Below are positions 18,773 to 28,117 of a stretch of DNA of 36,396 nt, in pieces. Source of the stretch: Prochlorococcus sp. AG-676-M04 (lineage in GTDB: Bacteria > Cyanobacteriota > Cyanobacteriia > PCC-6307 > Cyanobiaceae). Below the pieces are notes generated by a model. It saw only the letters and a program-made list of their open reading frames with translations, made no database searches and was not told the origin of the DNA. A program made the position numbers and the translations under genes. The stretch spans positions 1 to 36,396 of the forward strand of contig QCUB01000011.1 of assembly GCA_003210895.1 (NCBI GenBank), in the 5' to 3' direction. Position 1 is the stretch's first letter; each line of letters starts with the position of its first letter.

Positions 18773-19087
18773 ATGCTAAAAAATAAAGAAAAAAATTCTG
18801 TTGTAAGAGGAATATTCTTAATTGTTGGTTGGGGTTTAGGTTTAGATAGATTTTACGAAGGAGATAAAAAAGGTGGGATCTTATCAATTATTGGATGGAG
18901 TATTACATTTTTTACTTTCCTTTACCTAAAATGTTCAGGATATGTATTTGTTGATGGAGTAAAAAATTATTCAAATTATTCACCAAATCCTTTAATTGTT
19001 TTACCTTTACTAGGTGCAGCGTATGGAGGGTTTCTCATTATCAAAAAGGCTTTCAGGTTAGCTAAACAATTTGAAAACGCTGAGTAA
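18773..19087 (+). CDS. TM2-domain-like membrane protein
   Basis: GLDRFYEGDKKGGILSIIGW matches the TM2 pattern. Confidence 0.65.
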   Translation: MLKNKEKNSVVRGIFLIVGWGLGLDRFYEGDKKGGILSIIGWSITFFTFLYLKCSGYVFVDGVKNYSNYSPNPLIVLPLLGAAYGGFLIIKKAFRLAKQFENAE

Positions 19088-19102
19088 TCATCTCAACAAA
19101 AT

Positions 19103-19264
19103 TTAAGATAATAAACCTGATCCTTTCAAATAAAATTTAAATAAAAGAATAACTAGTAAATTAACAATTGCTAAAGCCACAATTCCATTTCTGTTTTTTA
19201 CATCTAGCCTTTTAATTAAATTAGAAAGATAAACGACAGGATTTACAGGTTCTTTATTGTTCAA
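19103..19264 (-). CDS. small membrane protein (53 aa), TTG start
   Basis: LNNKEPVNPVVYLSNLIKRLDVKNRNGIVALAIVNLLVILLFKFYLKGSGLLS*; absent from ORF track. Confidence 0.5.
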   Translation of the reverse strand: MNNKEPVNPVVYLSNLIKRLDVKNRNGIVALAIVNLLVILLFKFYLKGSGLLS

Positions 19265-19357
19265 TATTTATAAAATAAAATTTAGATAAAATTATCATGA
19301 ATTCTTTTTAAAACTGAATAATGTAAAGTTCAGATTTTTACAGATATATTTTGACTA

Positions 19358-19708
19358 TTACATTATTCCTGCATTTCTCAAGAAAGCTTTACCTATATTT
19401 CCAATAACAAAAAATAAAGACAAATTTATCAAAAGAATAATTAATAGTGCCAACATTTTATAGTTTGGATTTGATGTGATTCCATCAAATCCATCATTGA
19501 GAATTCTTTTAAAAATTGAATTATTCTTAGTTTCTGGTTTTTTTTCATTTAAATAAGAGTTTCCTTTTTCTTCTTTAATGTCTTGATTACTTGCTTCTTC
19601 AAGAAATTCAGTAAATGCCTTAACATTTTCTTTTTTATTACTTTTTTTCTTTATCTCAGAAGATGATTCAATTGAATTTTCCTCAGGGATTTGCTTTGAT
19701 TCTTCCAA
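19358..19708 (-). CDS. hypothetical protein with C-terminal TM
   Basis: charged N-terminus plus hydrophobic C-terminus. Confidence 0.6.
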   Translation of the reverse strand: MEESKQIPEENSIESSSEIKKKSNKKENVKAFTEFLEEASNQDIKEEKGNSYLNEKKPETKNNSIFKRILNDGFDGITSNPNYKMLALLIILLINLSLFFVIGNIGKAFLRNAGIM

Positions 19709-19887
19709 ATTTTAAATTTACGCTAGGGATATATTACACCATAAAAAAAACCCACTCGATCAAATGTAGAGAAGGTTAGTTAAGATTAAAGTTCTTGAAT
19801 ACATAATAATTAACTTTATCAAGGTTTGCGATTATAAATCTTGTATCTAAACAAACAGAATTGTTTAAGTTATTATTAAAATAAAGG

Positions 19888-20091
19888 ATGCTTGATTCAC
19901 AAACAATAAAAAATTGTAAGGATAATCCAACAATAAGAGACATAAAGATAAAAAATATTGAGCACGCTATTGATCAAGCAGAAATGATGATAAAAGAGTC
20001 AAAAATGAGTCAAGAAGAATTAAGTTTTTTGAAAAGAAAAATATCTGATTCAAGGCAGGATCTGGAGATTCTTTATTTGATGAAAATTTAA
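19888..20091 (+). CDS. hypothetical helical protein
   Basis: 67-aa ORF. Confidence 0.5.
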   Translation: MLDSQTIKNCKDNPTIRDIKIKNIEHAIDQAEMMIKESKMSQEELSFLKRKISDSRQDLEILYLMKI

Positions 20092-20181
20092 ATAAATAAA
20101 TGCTTTTCAAAATGAACTTTTAGTATATTTGGAGACTTATGAATATTTGGAAAAAGGTTTATATTAAAAAAAAATAAAATC

Positions 20182-20283
20182 ATGTCTAAGAAAAATATTT
20201 ATATACCTATAAAACTAGTACCATACATATTTGTCTCAATTGCAGCTATTACAATTGCTGCAACTACAAATATAATTATTTAG
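20182..20283 (+). CDS. single-TM small protein (33 aa)
   Basis: MSKKNIYIPIKLVPYIFVSIAAITIAATTNIII*; absent from ORF track. Confidence 0.45.
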   Translation: MSKKNIYIPIKLVPYIFVSIAAITIAATTNIII

Positions 20284-20369
20284 TACTTAAGAGCCTTATT
20301 TATGATGATTAATAAAATGGTTCAATAGAATATATTAATTAATTAAAAACAGATAAGAACAATAAATAC

Positions 20370-20612
20370 ATGAAGAATCTAAGGATTACCCTCGCAGTGA
20401 TTTTTTTATCTATGTTTTTTCTAATTAGTATCAAAACATATCGTGATTTTATTATTTCTAGTGATTTAAAAAAAGAAAAAAAAATTAAATTAAAAAAATC
20501 AGCTGAAGTCTTGAATAAATGTTTTGATCTTAAAAACAAGAGTGAAAGAACTCTAAATGATTCAATGAAATTGATTGAATATTGTTTAGAACAATACGGA
20601 TCTGAAAAATAA
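20370..20612 (+). CDS. hypothetical protein with N-terminal TM
   Basis: 80-aa ORF. Confidence 0.5.
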   Translation: MKNLRITLAVIFLSMFFLISIKTYRDFIISSDLKKEKKIKLKKSAEVLNKCFDLKNKSERTLNDSMKLIEYCLEQYGSEK

Positions 20613-20680
20613 TTTAATTAGCATATGCTCAACTACTTATATCTTTTTGCATTACTCATCTAAGATAAAAAAAATGGTCT

Positions 20681-20896
20681 ATGGATAAAAACAATATTAA
20701 TAGATGGGAACCAACAAAACTGCAAATCGAAGATATCATTCTTCCTGCCTATACGGATCTTTTCAAGAGATGTGTTGCTTATATCAATGAGCTTGAATGT
20801 CCACCACAATACATAGCTGATATGTTGGGAGATTTAGCTGATGCAATAATGACTTCATACCCTAAAGTTAAAAAAAATAAAAGTTATAATTTATAG
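20681..20896 (+). CDS. hypothetical protein
   Basis: 71-aa ORF closely upstream of the OsmC gene. Confidence 0.6.
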   Translation: MDKNNINRWEPTKLQIEDIILPAYTDLFKRCVAYINELECPPQYIADMLGDLADAIMTSYPKVKKNKSYNL

Positions 20897-20903
20897 TCTT
20901 TAA

Positions 20904-21311
20904 ATGAGTAAAATTACATGTTCTTATTTAGGGAACTTAAAATGCGAAGCTAAACATCTCCAATCTGGGAATCTAATCACAACTGATGCACCTATAGATC
21001 ATTGTGGGAAAGGAGAAAACTTCTCACCAACTGATTTACTCGCAACTTCTCTAGGATCTTGCCTTCTAACGATAATGTCTATCAAAGCAAGATCAAATGG
21101 TTGGGAATTAAAAAATATTTATTTAGATATTGAGAAAATAATGACTAAAAATAAAGAAAGGAGAATAGCTCAACTAAAGATAGATATTTATATTCCTGAT
21201 AATTTATCAAAAGAAAAAATTGATTTTATAAAAAATGCCTCTGAAGATTGTCCTGTAACGAGAAATCTTTCAAAATCTCTTGATATTAAAATAAATTGGC
21301 ATAACCAATAA
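20904..21311 (+). CDS. OsmC family protein
   Basis: FSPTDLLATSLGSCLLTIMSIKARSNGWEL...ASEDCPVTRNLSKSLDIKI. Confidence 0.9.
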   Translation: MSKITCSYLGNLKCEAKHLQSGNLITTDAPIDHCGKGENFSPTDLLATSLGSCLLTIMSIKARSNGWELKNIYLDIEKIMTKNKERRIAQLKIDIYIPDNLSKEKIDFIKNASEDCPVTRNLSKSLDIKINWHNQ

Positions 21312-21353
21312 ACTTCACAAAAATAATTTTTTAATTTTTAATAATAAGACTAT

Positions 21354-21470
21354 ATGAAATACTTCATTGGATTAATTATTCTTGTAGTTGGAATATTTAT
21401 GATGACTGATTTAGCATTTAAAACTAGATATACAAGAAAAAGACTATCCAATAAAAAAAAACGTCAATAA
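21354..21470 (+). CDS. single-TM small protein (38 aa)
   Basis: MKYFIGLIILVVGIFMMTDLAFKTRYTRKRLSNKKKRQ*; absent from ORF track. Confidence 0.5.
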   Translation: MKYFIGLIILVVGIFMMTDLAFKTRYTRKRLSNKKKRQ

Positions 21471-21493
21471 GATTTTTGTTCATAAAAATATTC

Positions 21494-21700
21494 TTAGGAT
21501 ACTTTTCTGAAATTTCTACTATTTTTTTCAAGCCATAACCTTTGCTTTTTATTTAACTCTGAAATGTATTCTCTAGATTTTCTAGCTAATTGAATTTTTT
21601 TTTCTCTTTGCTTTACTTCATTTAATTCTTGAATAGAGTAAATTTTAGTATTTTGTTTGTTCTTAAAAATACTTAAAAGACTATGGAAAAATTTTTTCAT
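21494..21700 (-). CDS. hypothetical protein
   Basis: 68-aa basic ORF. Confidence 0.5.
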   Translation of the reverse strand: MKKFFHSLLSIFKNKQNTKIYSIQELNEVKQREKKIQLARKSREYISELNKKQRLWLEKNSRNFRKVS

Positions 21701-21780
21701 AAACTTAATCTACTGTCTTTTGTGATTTTGCCAATAGAGAAAATTACTTCTATATAACTCTAATTTCTAAAACAATTGAA

Positions 21781-22110
21781 TTATCGATTTTTATCAATTT
21801 TTTTATCAATCAAATCAATTAATGGGATCATAAAATTAACATTTATTCCTACGGTGCACCATATATATGTAAGACAGAATATCAATTTTATATATAAGTT
21901 AGATGGTATAGTTACAAACAATTTAAAAAAACTTCCAATAAACAATATAAGTATCCCTATTTGCAATAAGCCCTTAGCTATCCATAGCAAACCTAGTTTT
22001 TGAATGTTCTTACAGAACCAAAGAAAAATAAATCCAATTATAAACAATAGAATTAGATTTACTATCATGAAATTAAGTTCTGAGCTTACATGATAATAAG
22101 ACCTCATCAA
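21781..22110 (-). CDS. hypothetical membrane protein
   Basis: multiple hydrophobic helices. Confidence 0.55.
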   Translation of the reverse strand: MMRSYYHVSSELNFMIVNLILLFIIGFIFLWFCKNIQKLGLLWIAKGLLQIGILILFIGSFFKLFVTIPSNLYIKLIFCLTYIWCTVGINVNFMIPLIDLIDKKIDKNR

Positions 22111-22236
22111 AAGGAGATGACCAATATTGCGTTTTTAGAGCACTTTTAATATTAACGATATTGATTTATGTTTAACAGAATTCTAAATGCCAAAACTATG
22201 TATTATAAATTTAAACATTTGCAAATCTGAATTAAA

Positions 22237-22656
22237 TTAAAACAACTTAGATTTTAATAAATTAACTCTCTTTTGATTCACTCCTAAGTCACCTTCTCCA
22301 ACTCTTGATTCAGACCTTACTAGCAATTTACTAGTTTCAGGAACAAAAGATACTTCTAAATCGTCTACATATTTCATCCACTTACTTGTTATTTCAGCAT
22401 GAAGATAGTCTCCATCAAGGTCAATTATCACTGATCTTGGAGAGTTCCCAATAATTTCTTTGATGTTTTTGAAAGGTTGTTCTATTGAACTAACATCCCA
22501 TTCTTCTCTTACACAATGTGCTATTTCTACACATTCAGTCAACTCAATATGAGAAGCAAATGAAGCGGAAGGAAATATAAACCCTATAAATATAAAAATC
22601 GTTACTATAAAATTATTCATAAAAAAACATAAACTATTACTTAATTTAACGAACAA
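22237..22656 (-). CDS. DUF1499 exported protein
   Basis: YLHAEITSKWMKYVDDLEVSFVPETSKLLVRSESRVGEGDLGVNQKRVNLL plus signal peptide. Confidence 0.8.
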   Translation of the reverse strand: MFVKLSNSLCFFMNNFIVTIFIFIGFIFPSASFASHIELTECVEIAHCVREEWDVSSIEQPFKNIKEIIGNSPRSVIIDLDGDYLHAEITSKWMKYVDDLEVSFVPETSKLLVRSESRVGEGDLGVNQKRVNLLKSKLF

Positions 22657-22827
22657 AACTAAAGATTTGGAGGAATCATTTTAATTGGATCTAATTTCTT
22701 CTGTCTGTTCAAAAGAAATCTCAAGATCTGATAATAAAAATTTATATAAAAGATAACCTTAAATAAGGTAACAAACAGAATGAAAGAGTCTTAAAATTCA
22801 TCTATACAATCAATAAAACCAAATATT

Positions 22828-23118
22828 GTGGAATTGACTGAATTAATAAAAGATTATGTAACCACCGAATTATTATCAAGTATTGAACTTGACTATCTTG
22901 AAGGAGAGTTATGGGAAACAACTCAACATATTGCAGAGATAAATACATTGACTACGGCTCCAATAAATATATGCAAGAAATTAGACCTAGATGAAAATTC
23001 TTGCTGGCTATTATGTTGCGCAGCTGTTCTTGATTTTTCAAGACCTTTAAAGATTAAACAAGAGAGAGTTAATAATTTAAAAAAATTAATTATTCAATAT
23101 AATCTTTCCGATAAATAA
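22828..23118 (+). CDS. hypothetical protein
   Basis: 96-aa ORF. Confidence 0.6.
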   Translation: MELTELIKDYVTTELLSSIELDYLEGELWETTQHIAEINTLTTAPINICKKLDLDENSCWLLCCAAVLDFSRPLKIKQERVNNLKKLIIQYNLSDK

Positions 23119-23146
23119 TAAAAAAGACCCCTTATAAAGGGGTCTT
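23119..23146 (-). terminator. intrinsic terminator of minus-strand sRNA (possibly also used by the convergent plus-strand gene)
   Basis: perfect 10-bp stem AAGACCCCTT-ata-AAGGGGTCTT with T6 tract on the minus strand. Confidence 0.8.
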
Positions 23147-23208
23147 AATTGGTTTTAATAAATCAGGTGTTTCCTTGTTTCCACTAATTAAATAAAACCT
23201 CTCCTACA
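23119..23208 (-). ncRNA. Yfr2-family-like sRNA
   Basis: minus strand: -10-like TATATT, then GTAGGAGAGG...GTGGAAACAAGGAAACACC... and an intrinsic terminator; ~90 nt; GGAAACA motif is the hallmark of cyanobacterial Yfr2-5. Confidence 0.6.
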
Positions 23209-23790
23209 CACAAATATATAATCGCATTAATAATTAAAAGAAGAAATAACTATTGGGCATGTATATAAACTGTCACAAGATTAAAAACAAAAAATACCCA
23301 AAGCAGAGTTTGGATATTTCGAATATCAGAAAAATATGTGTGAGGAGTTTCTGATCCTTTAAATTTACACCTAATTGAATTGAAATAGCTACAGTATAAA
23401 TTCCTAATTTTGAGTTTTTGTGTTCATTAATAATTAAACCTAGGATAATAAAATGAGTAAAAGTAATTATTAAATTAAAAAGAAATACAAAAAAGATAAT
23501 TTACATTTTCTCAATTATGTTCACTTTTACATTAATTAGACGAGTTGAAAAATATTTTACTAGATAAATAGATAATAATCTTGATATGTATTTTCTTAAA
23601 ACAAAGAGGGGTACTATATACTTCAATTGAAAAACCTTTTTAAAGGTAACTAAAAACAAATTTTTTATTTTAAAAATATCTAGTCTTCAATACAGTATAA
23701 ATAAGAGATAAATAAGAATAATTTAAGTATAAATTCACTTCAAAAAATTAAAAATCTATCTTATATAAATCACAGAGATAAGAGGACTTT

Positions 23791-23928
23791 ATGAAAATAA
23801 AAAATACCTTTTTTATTAATAAAGAAAATATTCAAAAAGACTTTAAACCGAAACATAACTATCAAGTAGTAGAAGAATACTGGAAGAGAAGAAAAGAATA
23901 TGAAAAAAATCTATCTAAATTCTGCTAG
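23791..23928 (+). CDS. small hypothetical protein (45 aa)
   Basis: MKIKNTFFINKENIQKDFKPKHNYQVVEEYWKRRKEYEKNLSKFC*; absent from ORF track. Confidence 0.45.
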   Translation: MKIKNTFFINKENIQKDFKPKHNYQVVEEYWKRRKEYEKNLSKFC

Positions 23929-23936
23929 CAAATATT

Positions 23937-24185
23937 ATGAATTTTATTATTTCTTTATTACTAACTGCGGGAATGTGGGTGCAAGTCCCACAATGGGATG
24001 CCGACTGGTCAAAATGTGCAGTAGATGTTCCAGATAGTTCTTGTCATTGGTATGTCGCGGCACCTGATAATACTTTTGGAGATGGATTTGATTGGGAAAA
24101 CGCTCCTTGGTTTGACGCTAATGGTCTAAAAGATGTAGCAAGAATTGAGAAAGAAACTGTAGTCGAAAAGCTTCAAGATAAATAA
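23937..24185 (+). CDS. hypothetical exported protein
   Basis: 82-aa ORF with short N-terminal signal and W/D-rich mature part. Confidence 0.6.
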   Translation: MNFIISLLLTAGMWVQVPQWDADWSKCAVDVPDSSCHWYVAAPDNTFGDGFDWENAPWFDANGLKDVARIEKETVVEKLQDK

Positions 24186-24275
24186 GGAATATAAATTCTT
24201 CAATTAATTTTTTTAATATAGTTTTTATTTTTTCTCTAGTTAAATTTAATATGGAAATAATCTTTTAATAATTCT

Positions 24276-24422
24276 ATGCGCTTCAAAGTAAGTTTAAAAA
24301 AAGACGGCAAAGAGTTTGATGAGGTTGTGATAGCAAACAATAAAAAAGATGCTATTGAGGTGGCCTTAAAAAACAATCCAGAAGCGGAGGTCCTTAATTC
24401 TGATTGGACATTTAAACTATGA
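24276..24422 (+). CDS. small hypothetical protein (48 aa)
   Basis: MRFKVSLKKDGKEFDEVVIANNKKDAIEVALKNNPEAEVLNSDWTFKL*; absent from ORF track. Confidence 0.6.
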   Translation: MRFKVSLKKDGKEFDEVVIANNKKDAIEVALKNNPEAEVLNSDWTFKL

Positions 24423-24430
24423 AAAAAGTT

Positions 24431-25219
24431 TTAAAATTTATTTCCAATTTTTGGAATTATTAATGAAGCAACGCAAATAACACTTATAGCAGGACCAGGA
24501 GATAAGTTTAAAACAATTGAAACAATAAAACCCAATAGAGAAATACAAAGTCCAAAGAATGAAGATCTCATCATTGCAATCCTAAGACTTTGTGCTTTAT
24601 CAAGTCCTAATAAAGTAGGTGTTGATAGTAATGCAATTACTAAAATTACTCCAACAGCTGACATTGAACTAACGATAACTAGTGCAGTCGTGAAACTTAG
24701 AGCTAGGTTTAATAAAGACACATTTATTCCACTAGCTGAGGCGCCTTCTGGATCTAATCCAACATATACAACTTTTTCATATCCGAACGTTATTAATAAA
24801 ATGAATGTTAGAAAAGCAATAATTGTTCTTAACAAATCGCTAAGGTTTGCGGTTAATAAATCCCCAAATAATACTGCCTCTAAATCTATTCTTATCCCAA
24901 GAAGTGGAATTAGTAAGACTCCAAAACCAAGCATGCCAGCAAGAATTGTATTCATTACTGCTTCATAATTTTCACTTTTTTTGTTAGTTAAACTTTCTGC
25001 AATAACTGCACCAAGAAGACCACTAATAACTCCTCCAATTGAGGGATGAATACCTAGAGCCAAAGCGAGAGCAAGTCCTGGTAAAACACAGTGAGAAATT
25101 AAATTGACTTGTAATAATCGTCTATGAGTTATTAAGACGGTTCCCATCGCTGGGCATAAGATTCCAGAGAAAATAGTAATTATTAAAGGGATTAACCACC
25201 AGTTGTTTAAAAAAGACAT
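24431..25219 (-). CDS. znuB: zinc/manganese ABC transporter permease
   Basis: ABC-3 family: LLQVNLISHCVLPGLALALALGIHP...; adjacent to zur/znuC/znuA. Confidence 0.88.
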   Translation of the reverse strand: MSFLNNWWLIPLIITIFSGILCPAMGTVLITHRRLLQVNLISHCVLPGLALALALGIHPSIGGVISGLLGAVIAESLTNKKSENYEAVMNTILAGMLGFGVLLIPLLGIRIDLEAVLFGDLLTANLSDLLRTIIAFLTFILLITFGYEKVVYVGLDPEGASASGINVSLLNLALSFTTALVIVSSMSAVGVILVIALLSTPTLLGLDKAQSLRIAMMRSSFFGLCISLLGFIVSIVLNLSPGPAISVICVASLIIPKIGNKF

Positions 25220-25275
25220 TAATCGTATGATTCGTTATGATCTAAAAAACAGGACATTAAAAGATCTTGAAAATG

Positions 25276-25671
25276 ATGGTAACCAAGCCTGACATTACCA
25301 AAAGACAAGAGCAACTTCTTGAAGAACTTAAAAAATGTGATGATGAATTGAGTGGTCAAGAATTGCATAGACAATTGATTATCGATGGCAAATCTATGGG
25401 TTTGACAACAGTTTATAGAAATCTTCAAGTTCTTATAAAACATGGATTAATTCGATCTAGACATCTTCCAACAGGTGAAGTACTTTACACTCCTGTTGAT
25501 AGAGATATTCACCATCTGACATGTGTTCAATGTGGAGAAACCTCCAAAATGGAAGGTTGTCCGGTAAAAGATATTCATAGCCCCAAGAAAAACCCAAAAA
25601 AATTTCAACTTTTGTTTCATACACTTGAATATTTCGGACTATGCCAAAACTGTTATCAAGCTCAGAGTTAA
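25276..25671 (+). CDS. zur: Fur-family regulator, probable zinc uptake regulator
   Basis: TKRQEQLLEELKKCDDELSGQELHRQL...GLTTVYRNLQVLIKHGLI...HHLTCVQCGETSKMEGC; embedded in znu cluster. Confidence 0.85.
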   Translation: MVTKPDITKRQEQLLEELKKCDDELSGQELHRQLIIDGKSMGLTTVYRNLQVLIKHGLIRSRHLPTGEVLYTPVDRDIHHLTCVQCGETSKMEGCPVKDIHSPKKNPKKFQLLFHTLEYFGLCQNCYQAQS

Positions 25672-25685
25672 ATTTAAAAATATTT

Positions 25686-26456
25686 TTAATCACAAGAATT
25701 ATTCTCTTTTAAAGAACTAATATTAAGATCATCTAATTTGCCTTGTATTGAATTGGGACTTCCGGATGCTAATACTGTTTTATCTAAAACTACTACCTGA
25801 TCATAATTATTGAGAGATGCACCCCAGTCATGACTGCTTATAAACAAAGCTAAGCCTGCATCTGCAAGTTGACGAACTATCTTAAGAAAATCGTCCTTTG
25901 CGGGAGGATCTAATGCAGCGCATGGTTCATCTAGTAGAAGAATACTTGCGGGAGACATTAAAGTCTTAGCCAAAAGGGCTCTTTGTTGTTGTCCACCAGA
26001 AAGAGAATCAAGTCTTCTATTTGCCAGATTTGAAATTCCAACTCTTTGCATTGTTGCTTCCAATTCGCAACATTTATTGACCCAAGACTTAGGATTTGCG
26101 AGAAGAGCCTTTATTTGGAATGGATTAGCATTTTTTGATTTTGAATATTTTATTTGACCTAAAGAGACTAATTTTTCAACAGTAATAGGAAATTTCCAAT
26201 TCATTGAGCTTCTTTGAGGCATAAGTGCAACATGGGATCTAGCTTTAACTAAACTTTCACCATTAATACTTATATCTCCAATATCAGGATTATTTTGTCC
26301 TTGCAATAATCTCAAAAGAGTTGATTTACCAGCACCATTTGGTCCTACAAGAGCCGTTAAAGTTCCTGGTTTTATTTCAACTGAAACCTTATTTAAAGCT
26401 GGTTTACTTTTTTTTGAATAAGAATAAGTTAGATTATCTGCGATTAAAGTAGACAT
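25686..26456 (-). CDS. znuC: zinc ABC transporter ATP-binding protein
   Basis: GPNGAGKSTLLRLL, LSGGQQQRALLAKTLM, ILLLDEP. Confidence 0.9.
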   Translation of the reverse strand: MSTLIADNLTYSYSKKSKPALNKVSVEIKPGTLTALVGPNGAGKSTLLRLLQGQNNPDIGDISINGESLVKARSHVALMPQRSSMNWKFPITVEKLVSLGQIKYSKSKNANPFQIKALLANPKSWVNKCCELEATMQRVGISNLANRRLDSLSGGQQQRALLAKTLMSPASILLLDEPCAALDPPAKDDFLKIVRQLADAGLALFISSHDWGASLNNYDQVVVLDKTVLASGSPNSIQGKLDDLNISSLKENNSCD

Positions 26457-26554
26457 TAATGAATATATTTAAATCAGTTACGAATTATAGTTTACCAATT
26501 TTAAGGAATCCATACTATTTTATAACAATTGATACCAACTATTGCCATCTTAAA

Positions 26555-26569
26555 TGAAAACGATTATCA
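26555..26569. promoter_or_regulatory. candidate Zur box in the znuC/znuA divergent region
   Basis: TGAAAAC-G-ATTATCA, 7-1-7 imperfect palindrome. Confidence 0.6.
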
Positions 26570-26595
26570 TTTTTAGGTATTAAAAAAATTTTTAA

Positions 26596-28086
26596 ATGTC
26601 AATTTTTAGAAGAGTACTCTTTAGTAATAAGAAATCTAAATATGCAATTGTCAAAAACTCTTTACTAGCAAGCACCATTTTATTTTCTACTGTTAGTCAA
26701 GATGTTTTGGCAAAAGGAAAATCATATGTAGCTGTAGAGCCACTAACTTGTGATCTGGTTAAATCAATAGCCTTAACTTCAGACAAAGTAACCTGTTTGG
26801 TAAAAAGAAAACAAGATGTACATGACTTTAAAATCACTCCAAGACAGGCTCAATTACTTAACAGTGCAGATAAAGTTTTTACTCTTGGGAAAGAGATGAC
26901 CCCAAGCATGAAAAATTGGGAGAGTAAGCCTCAAACTGTTGTAATTGGTGTAAGTGCTATAGATGTAGATGATCATTCCGATCATGGCGCACATGATGAT
27001 CATTCTGACCACTCTGCAGCAAAAGTAGATGATCATTCCGATCATGGCGGACATGACGATCATGCAGAGGGATCATTTGAATGGGCAGGCAAGTTTAAAC
27101 TATCTAAAGGTTCCTACAGTTGGTCATTCGCAAAGTTAGGCGGGGAATATGCAGATCCAGCCATGAAAATGGTAATTCTTGAATCAAATGATATTGAATC
27201 TTCTGAAGAACTAGCTAAAGAGCTATTAGGGTCTAAGGACTCAATAAACAAAAAAAATAATGGAACTCTCGTAGCGAGTAATAAAGCCTATGTTCTTAAT
27301 TTTGACCAAAGGAAGGAGATTACAGTATTTAATGTGAAAATTGAAAAAGATGGCCAATATACATTCTTTACTGAACATATGCCTTTTGAATTTGAATCAG
27401 ACGAGCACTTCTTTAAAGATGTATCCAATAGCGATGTCGAACCAATTGCACAAGTTCCAGATGAAGGAGAAGGTCATCACCATCATGACCATGGGGGTTT
27501 AGACCCACATGTTTGGCATGATCCTCATAACATAATAAAAATGGGAGAAATAGTAAGTAAAAGTTTAAAGAAAGATATCTCTGTTTTTAATAGATCTGAC
27601 AGAAAATTAATCAATTCGAGTTTTGCTTCTGTAGATTCAACACTAGAAGAACTTGATAGTTGGATTGTTGAACAGGTTTCAACAATTCCAGAATCAAATA
27701 GAGTTATTGTGTCTAAGCATAAAGCGATGGAATATTATGGTGATGCTTTTGGATTCGAGACTATTAGTTTACTAGATTTTCTTGGTGACTCATCAAGCCT
27801 AAGACCAGACAATATCCAAACAACATTGAAGATGCTTGATGAAGAAAATGTTAAGTCAATTTTTCCTGAACAAATACCAGCTTCTAAGTTATTAAAAAAT
27901 TTAAGCAGACAAAGTTCGGTTCCTTTAGCTTCTAATCAAATATTTGTTGATGGATTAATGATGACAGGGAATACAGTTTCAGTTGCGGTTCACAATACAT
28001 GTACCATTGTTAATTCATTAGGTGGATCATGTGATAGAAAAGCTGGCTCCAACTTGGAAGACACCTGGAATTCAATACAAAATTAA
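26596..28086 (+). CDS. znuA: zinc ABC transporter substrate-binding protein with His/Asp-rich loops and an inserted ~115-aa domain
   Basis: signal peptide, VHDFKITPRQAQLLNSADKVFTLG, HSDHGAHDDHSDH, HHHHDHGGLDPHVWHDPHN, C-terminal ZnuA fold (EENVKSIFPEQIP). Confidence 0.9.
   Translation: MSIFRRVLFSNKKSKYAIVKNSLLASTILFSTVSQDVLAKGKSYVAVEPLTCDLVKSIALTSDKVTCLVKRKQDVHDFKITPRQAQLLNSADKVFTLGKEMTPSMKNWESKPQTVVIGVSAIDVDDHSDHGAHDDHSDHSAAKVDDHSDHGGHDDHAEGSFEWAGKFKLSKGSYSWSFAKLGGEYADPAMKMVILESNDIESSEELAKELLGSKDSINKKNNGTLVASNKAYVLNFDQRKEITVFNVKIEKDGQYTFFTEHMPFEFESDEHFFKDVSNSDVEPIAQVPDEGEGHHHHDHGGLDPHVWHDPHNIIKMGEIVSKSLKKDISVFNRSDRKLINSSFASVDSTLEELDSWIVEQVSTIPESNRVIVSKHKAMEYYGDAFGFETISLLDFLGDSSSLRPDNIQTTLKMLDEENVKSIFPEQIPASKLLKNLSRQSSVPLASNQIFVDGLMMTGNTVSVAVHNTCTIVNSLGGSCDRKAGSNLEDTWNSIQN
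26965..27063. repeat. 60-bp-period internal duplication encoding VDDHSDHG(A/G)HDDH
   Basis: gtagatgatcattccgatcatggcg[c/g]acatga[t/c]gatcat at 26965 and 27025. Confidence 0.85.
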
Positions 28087-28096
28087 ACTTTTCTAT

Positions 28097-28111
28097 AGAT
28101 AACGGTTTTCA
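28097..28111. promoter_or_regulatory. candidate Zur box upstream of COG0523 gene
   Basis: AGATAAC-G-GTTTTCA, reverse complement TGAAAACCGTTATCT resembles the znuA upstream box. Confidence 0.5.
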
Positions 28112-28117
28112 TTATCA

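Noticed and set aside
25220-25266. Possible Zur box between znuB and zur (TGATTCGTTATGATC)
   Set aside because: Poor palindrome and only partial match to the two better boxes; not called.
25219-25693. Minus-strand ORFs 25219-25443 and 25457-25693
   Set aside because: Antisense to zur, which has clear Fur-family motifs.
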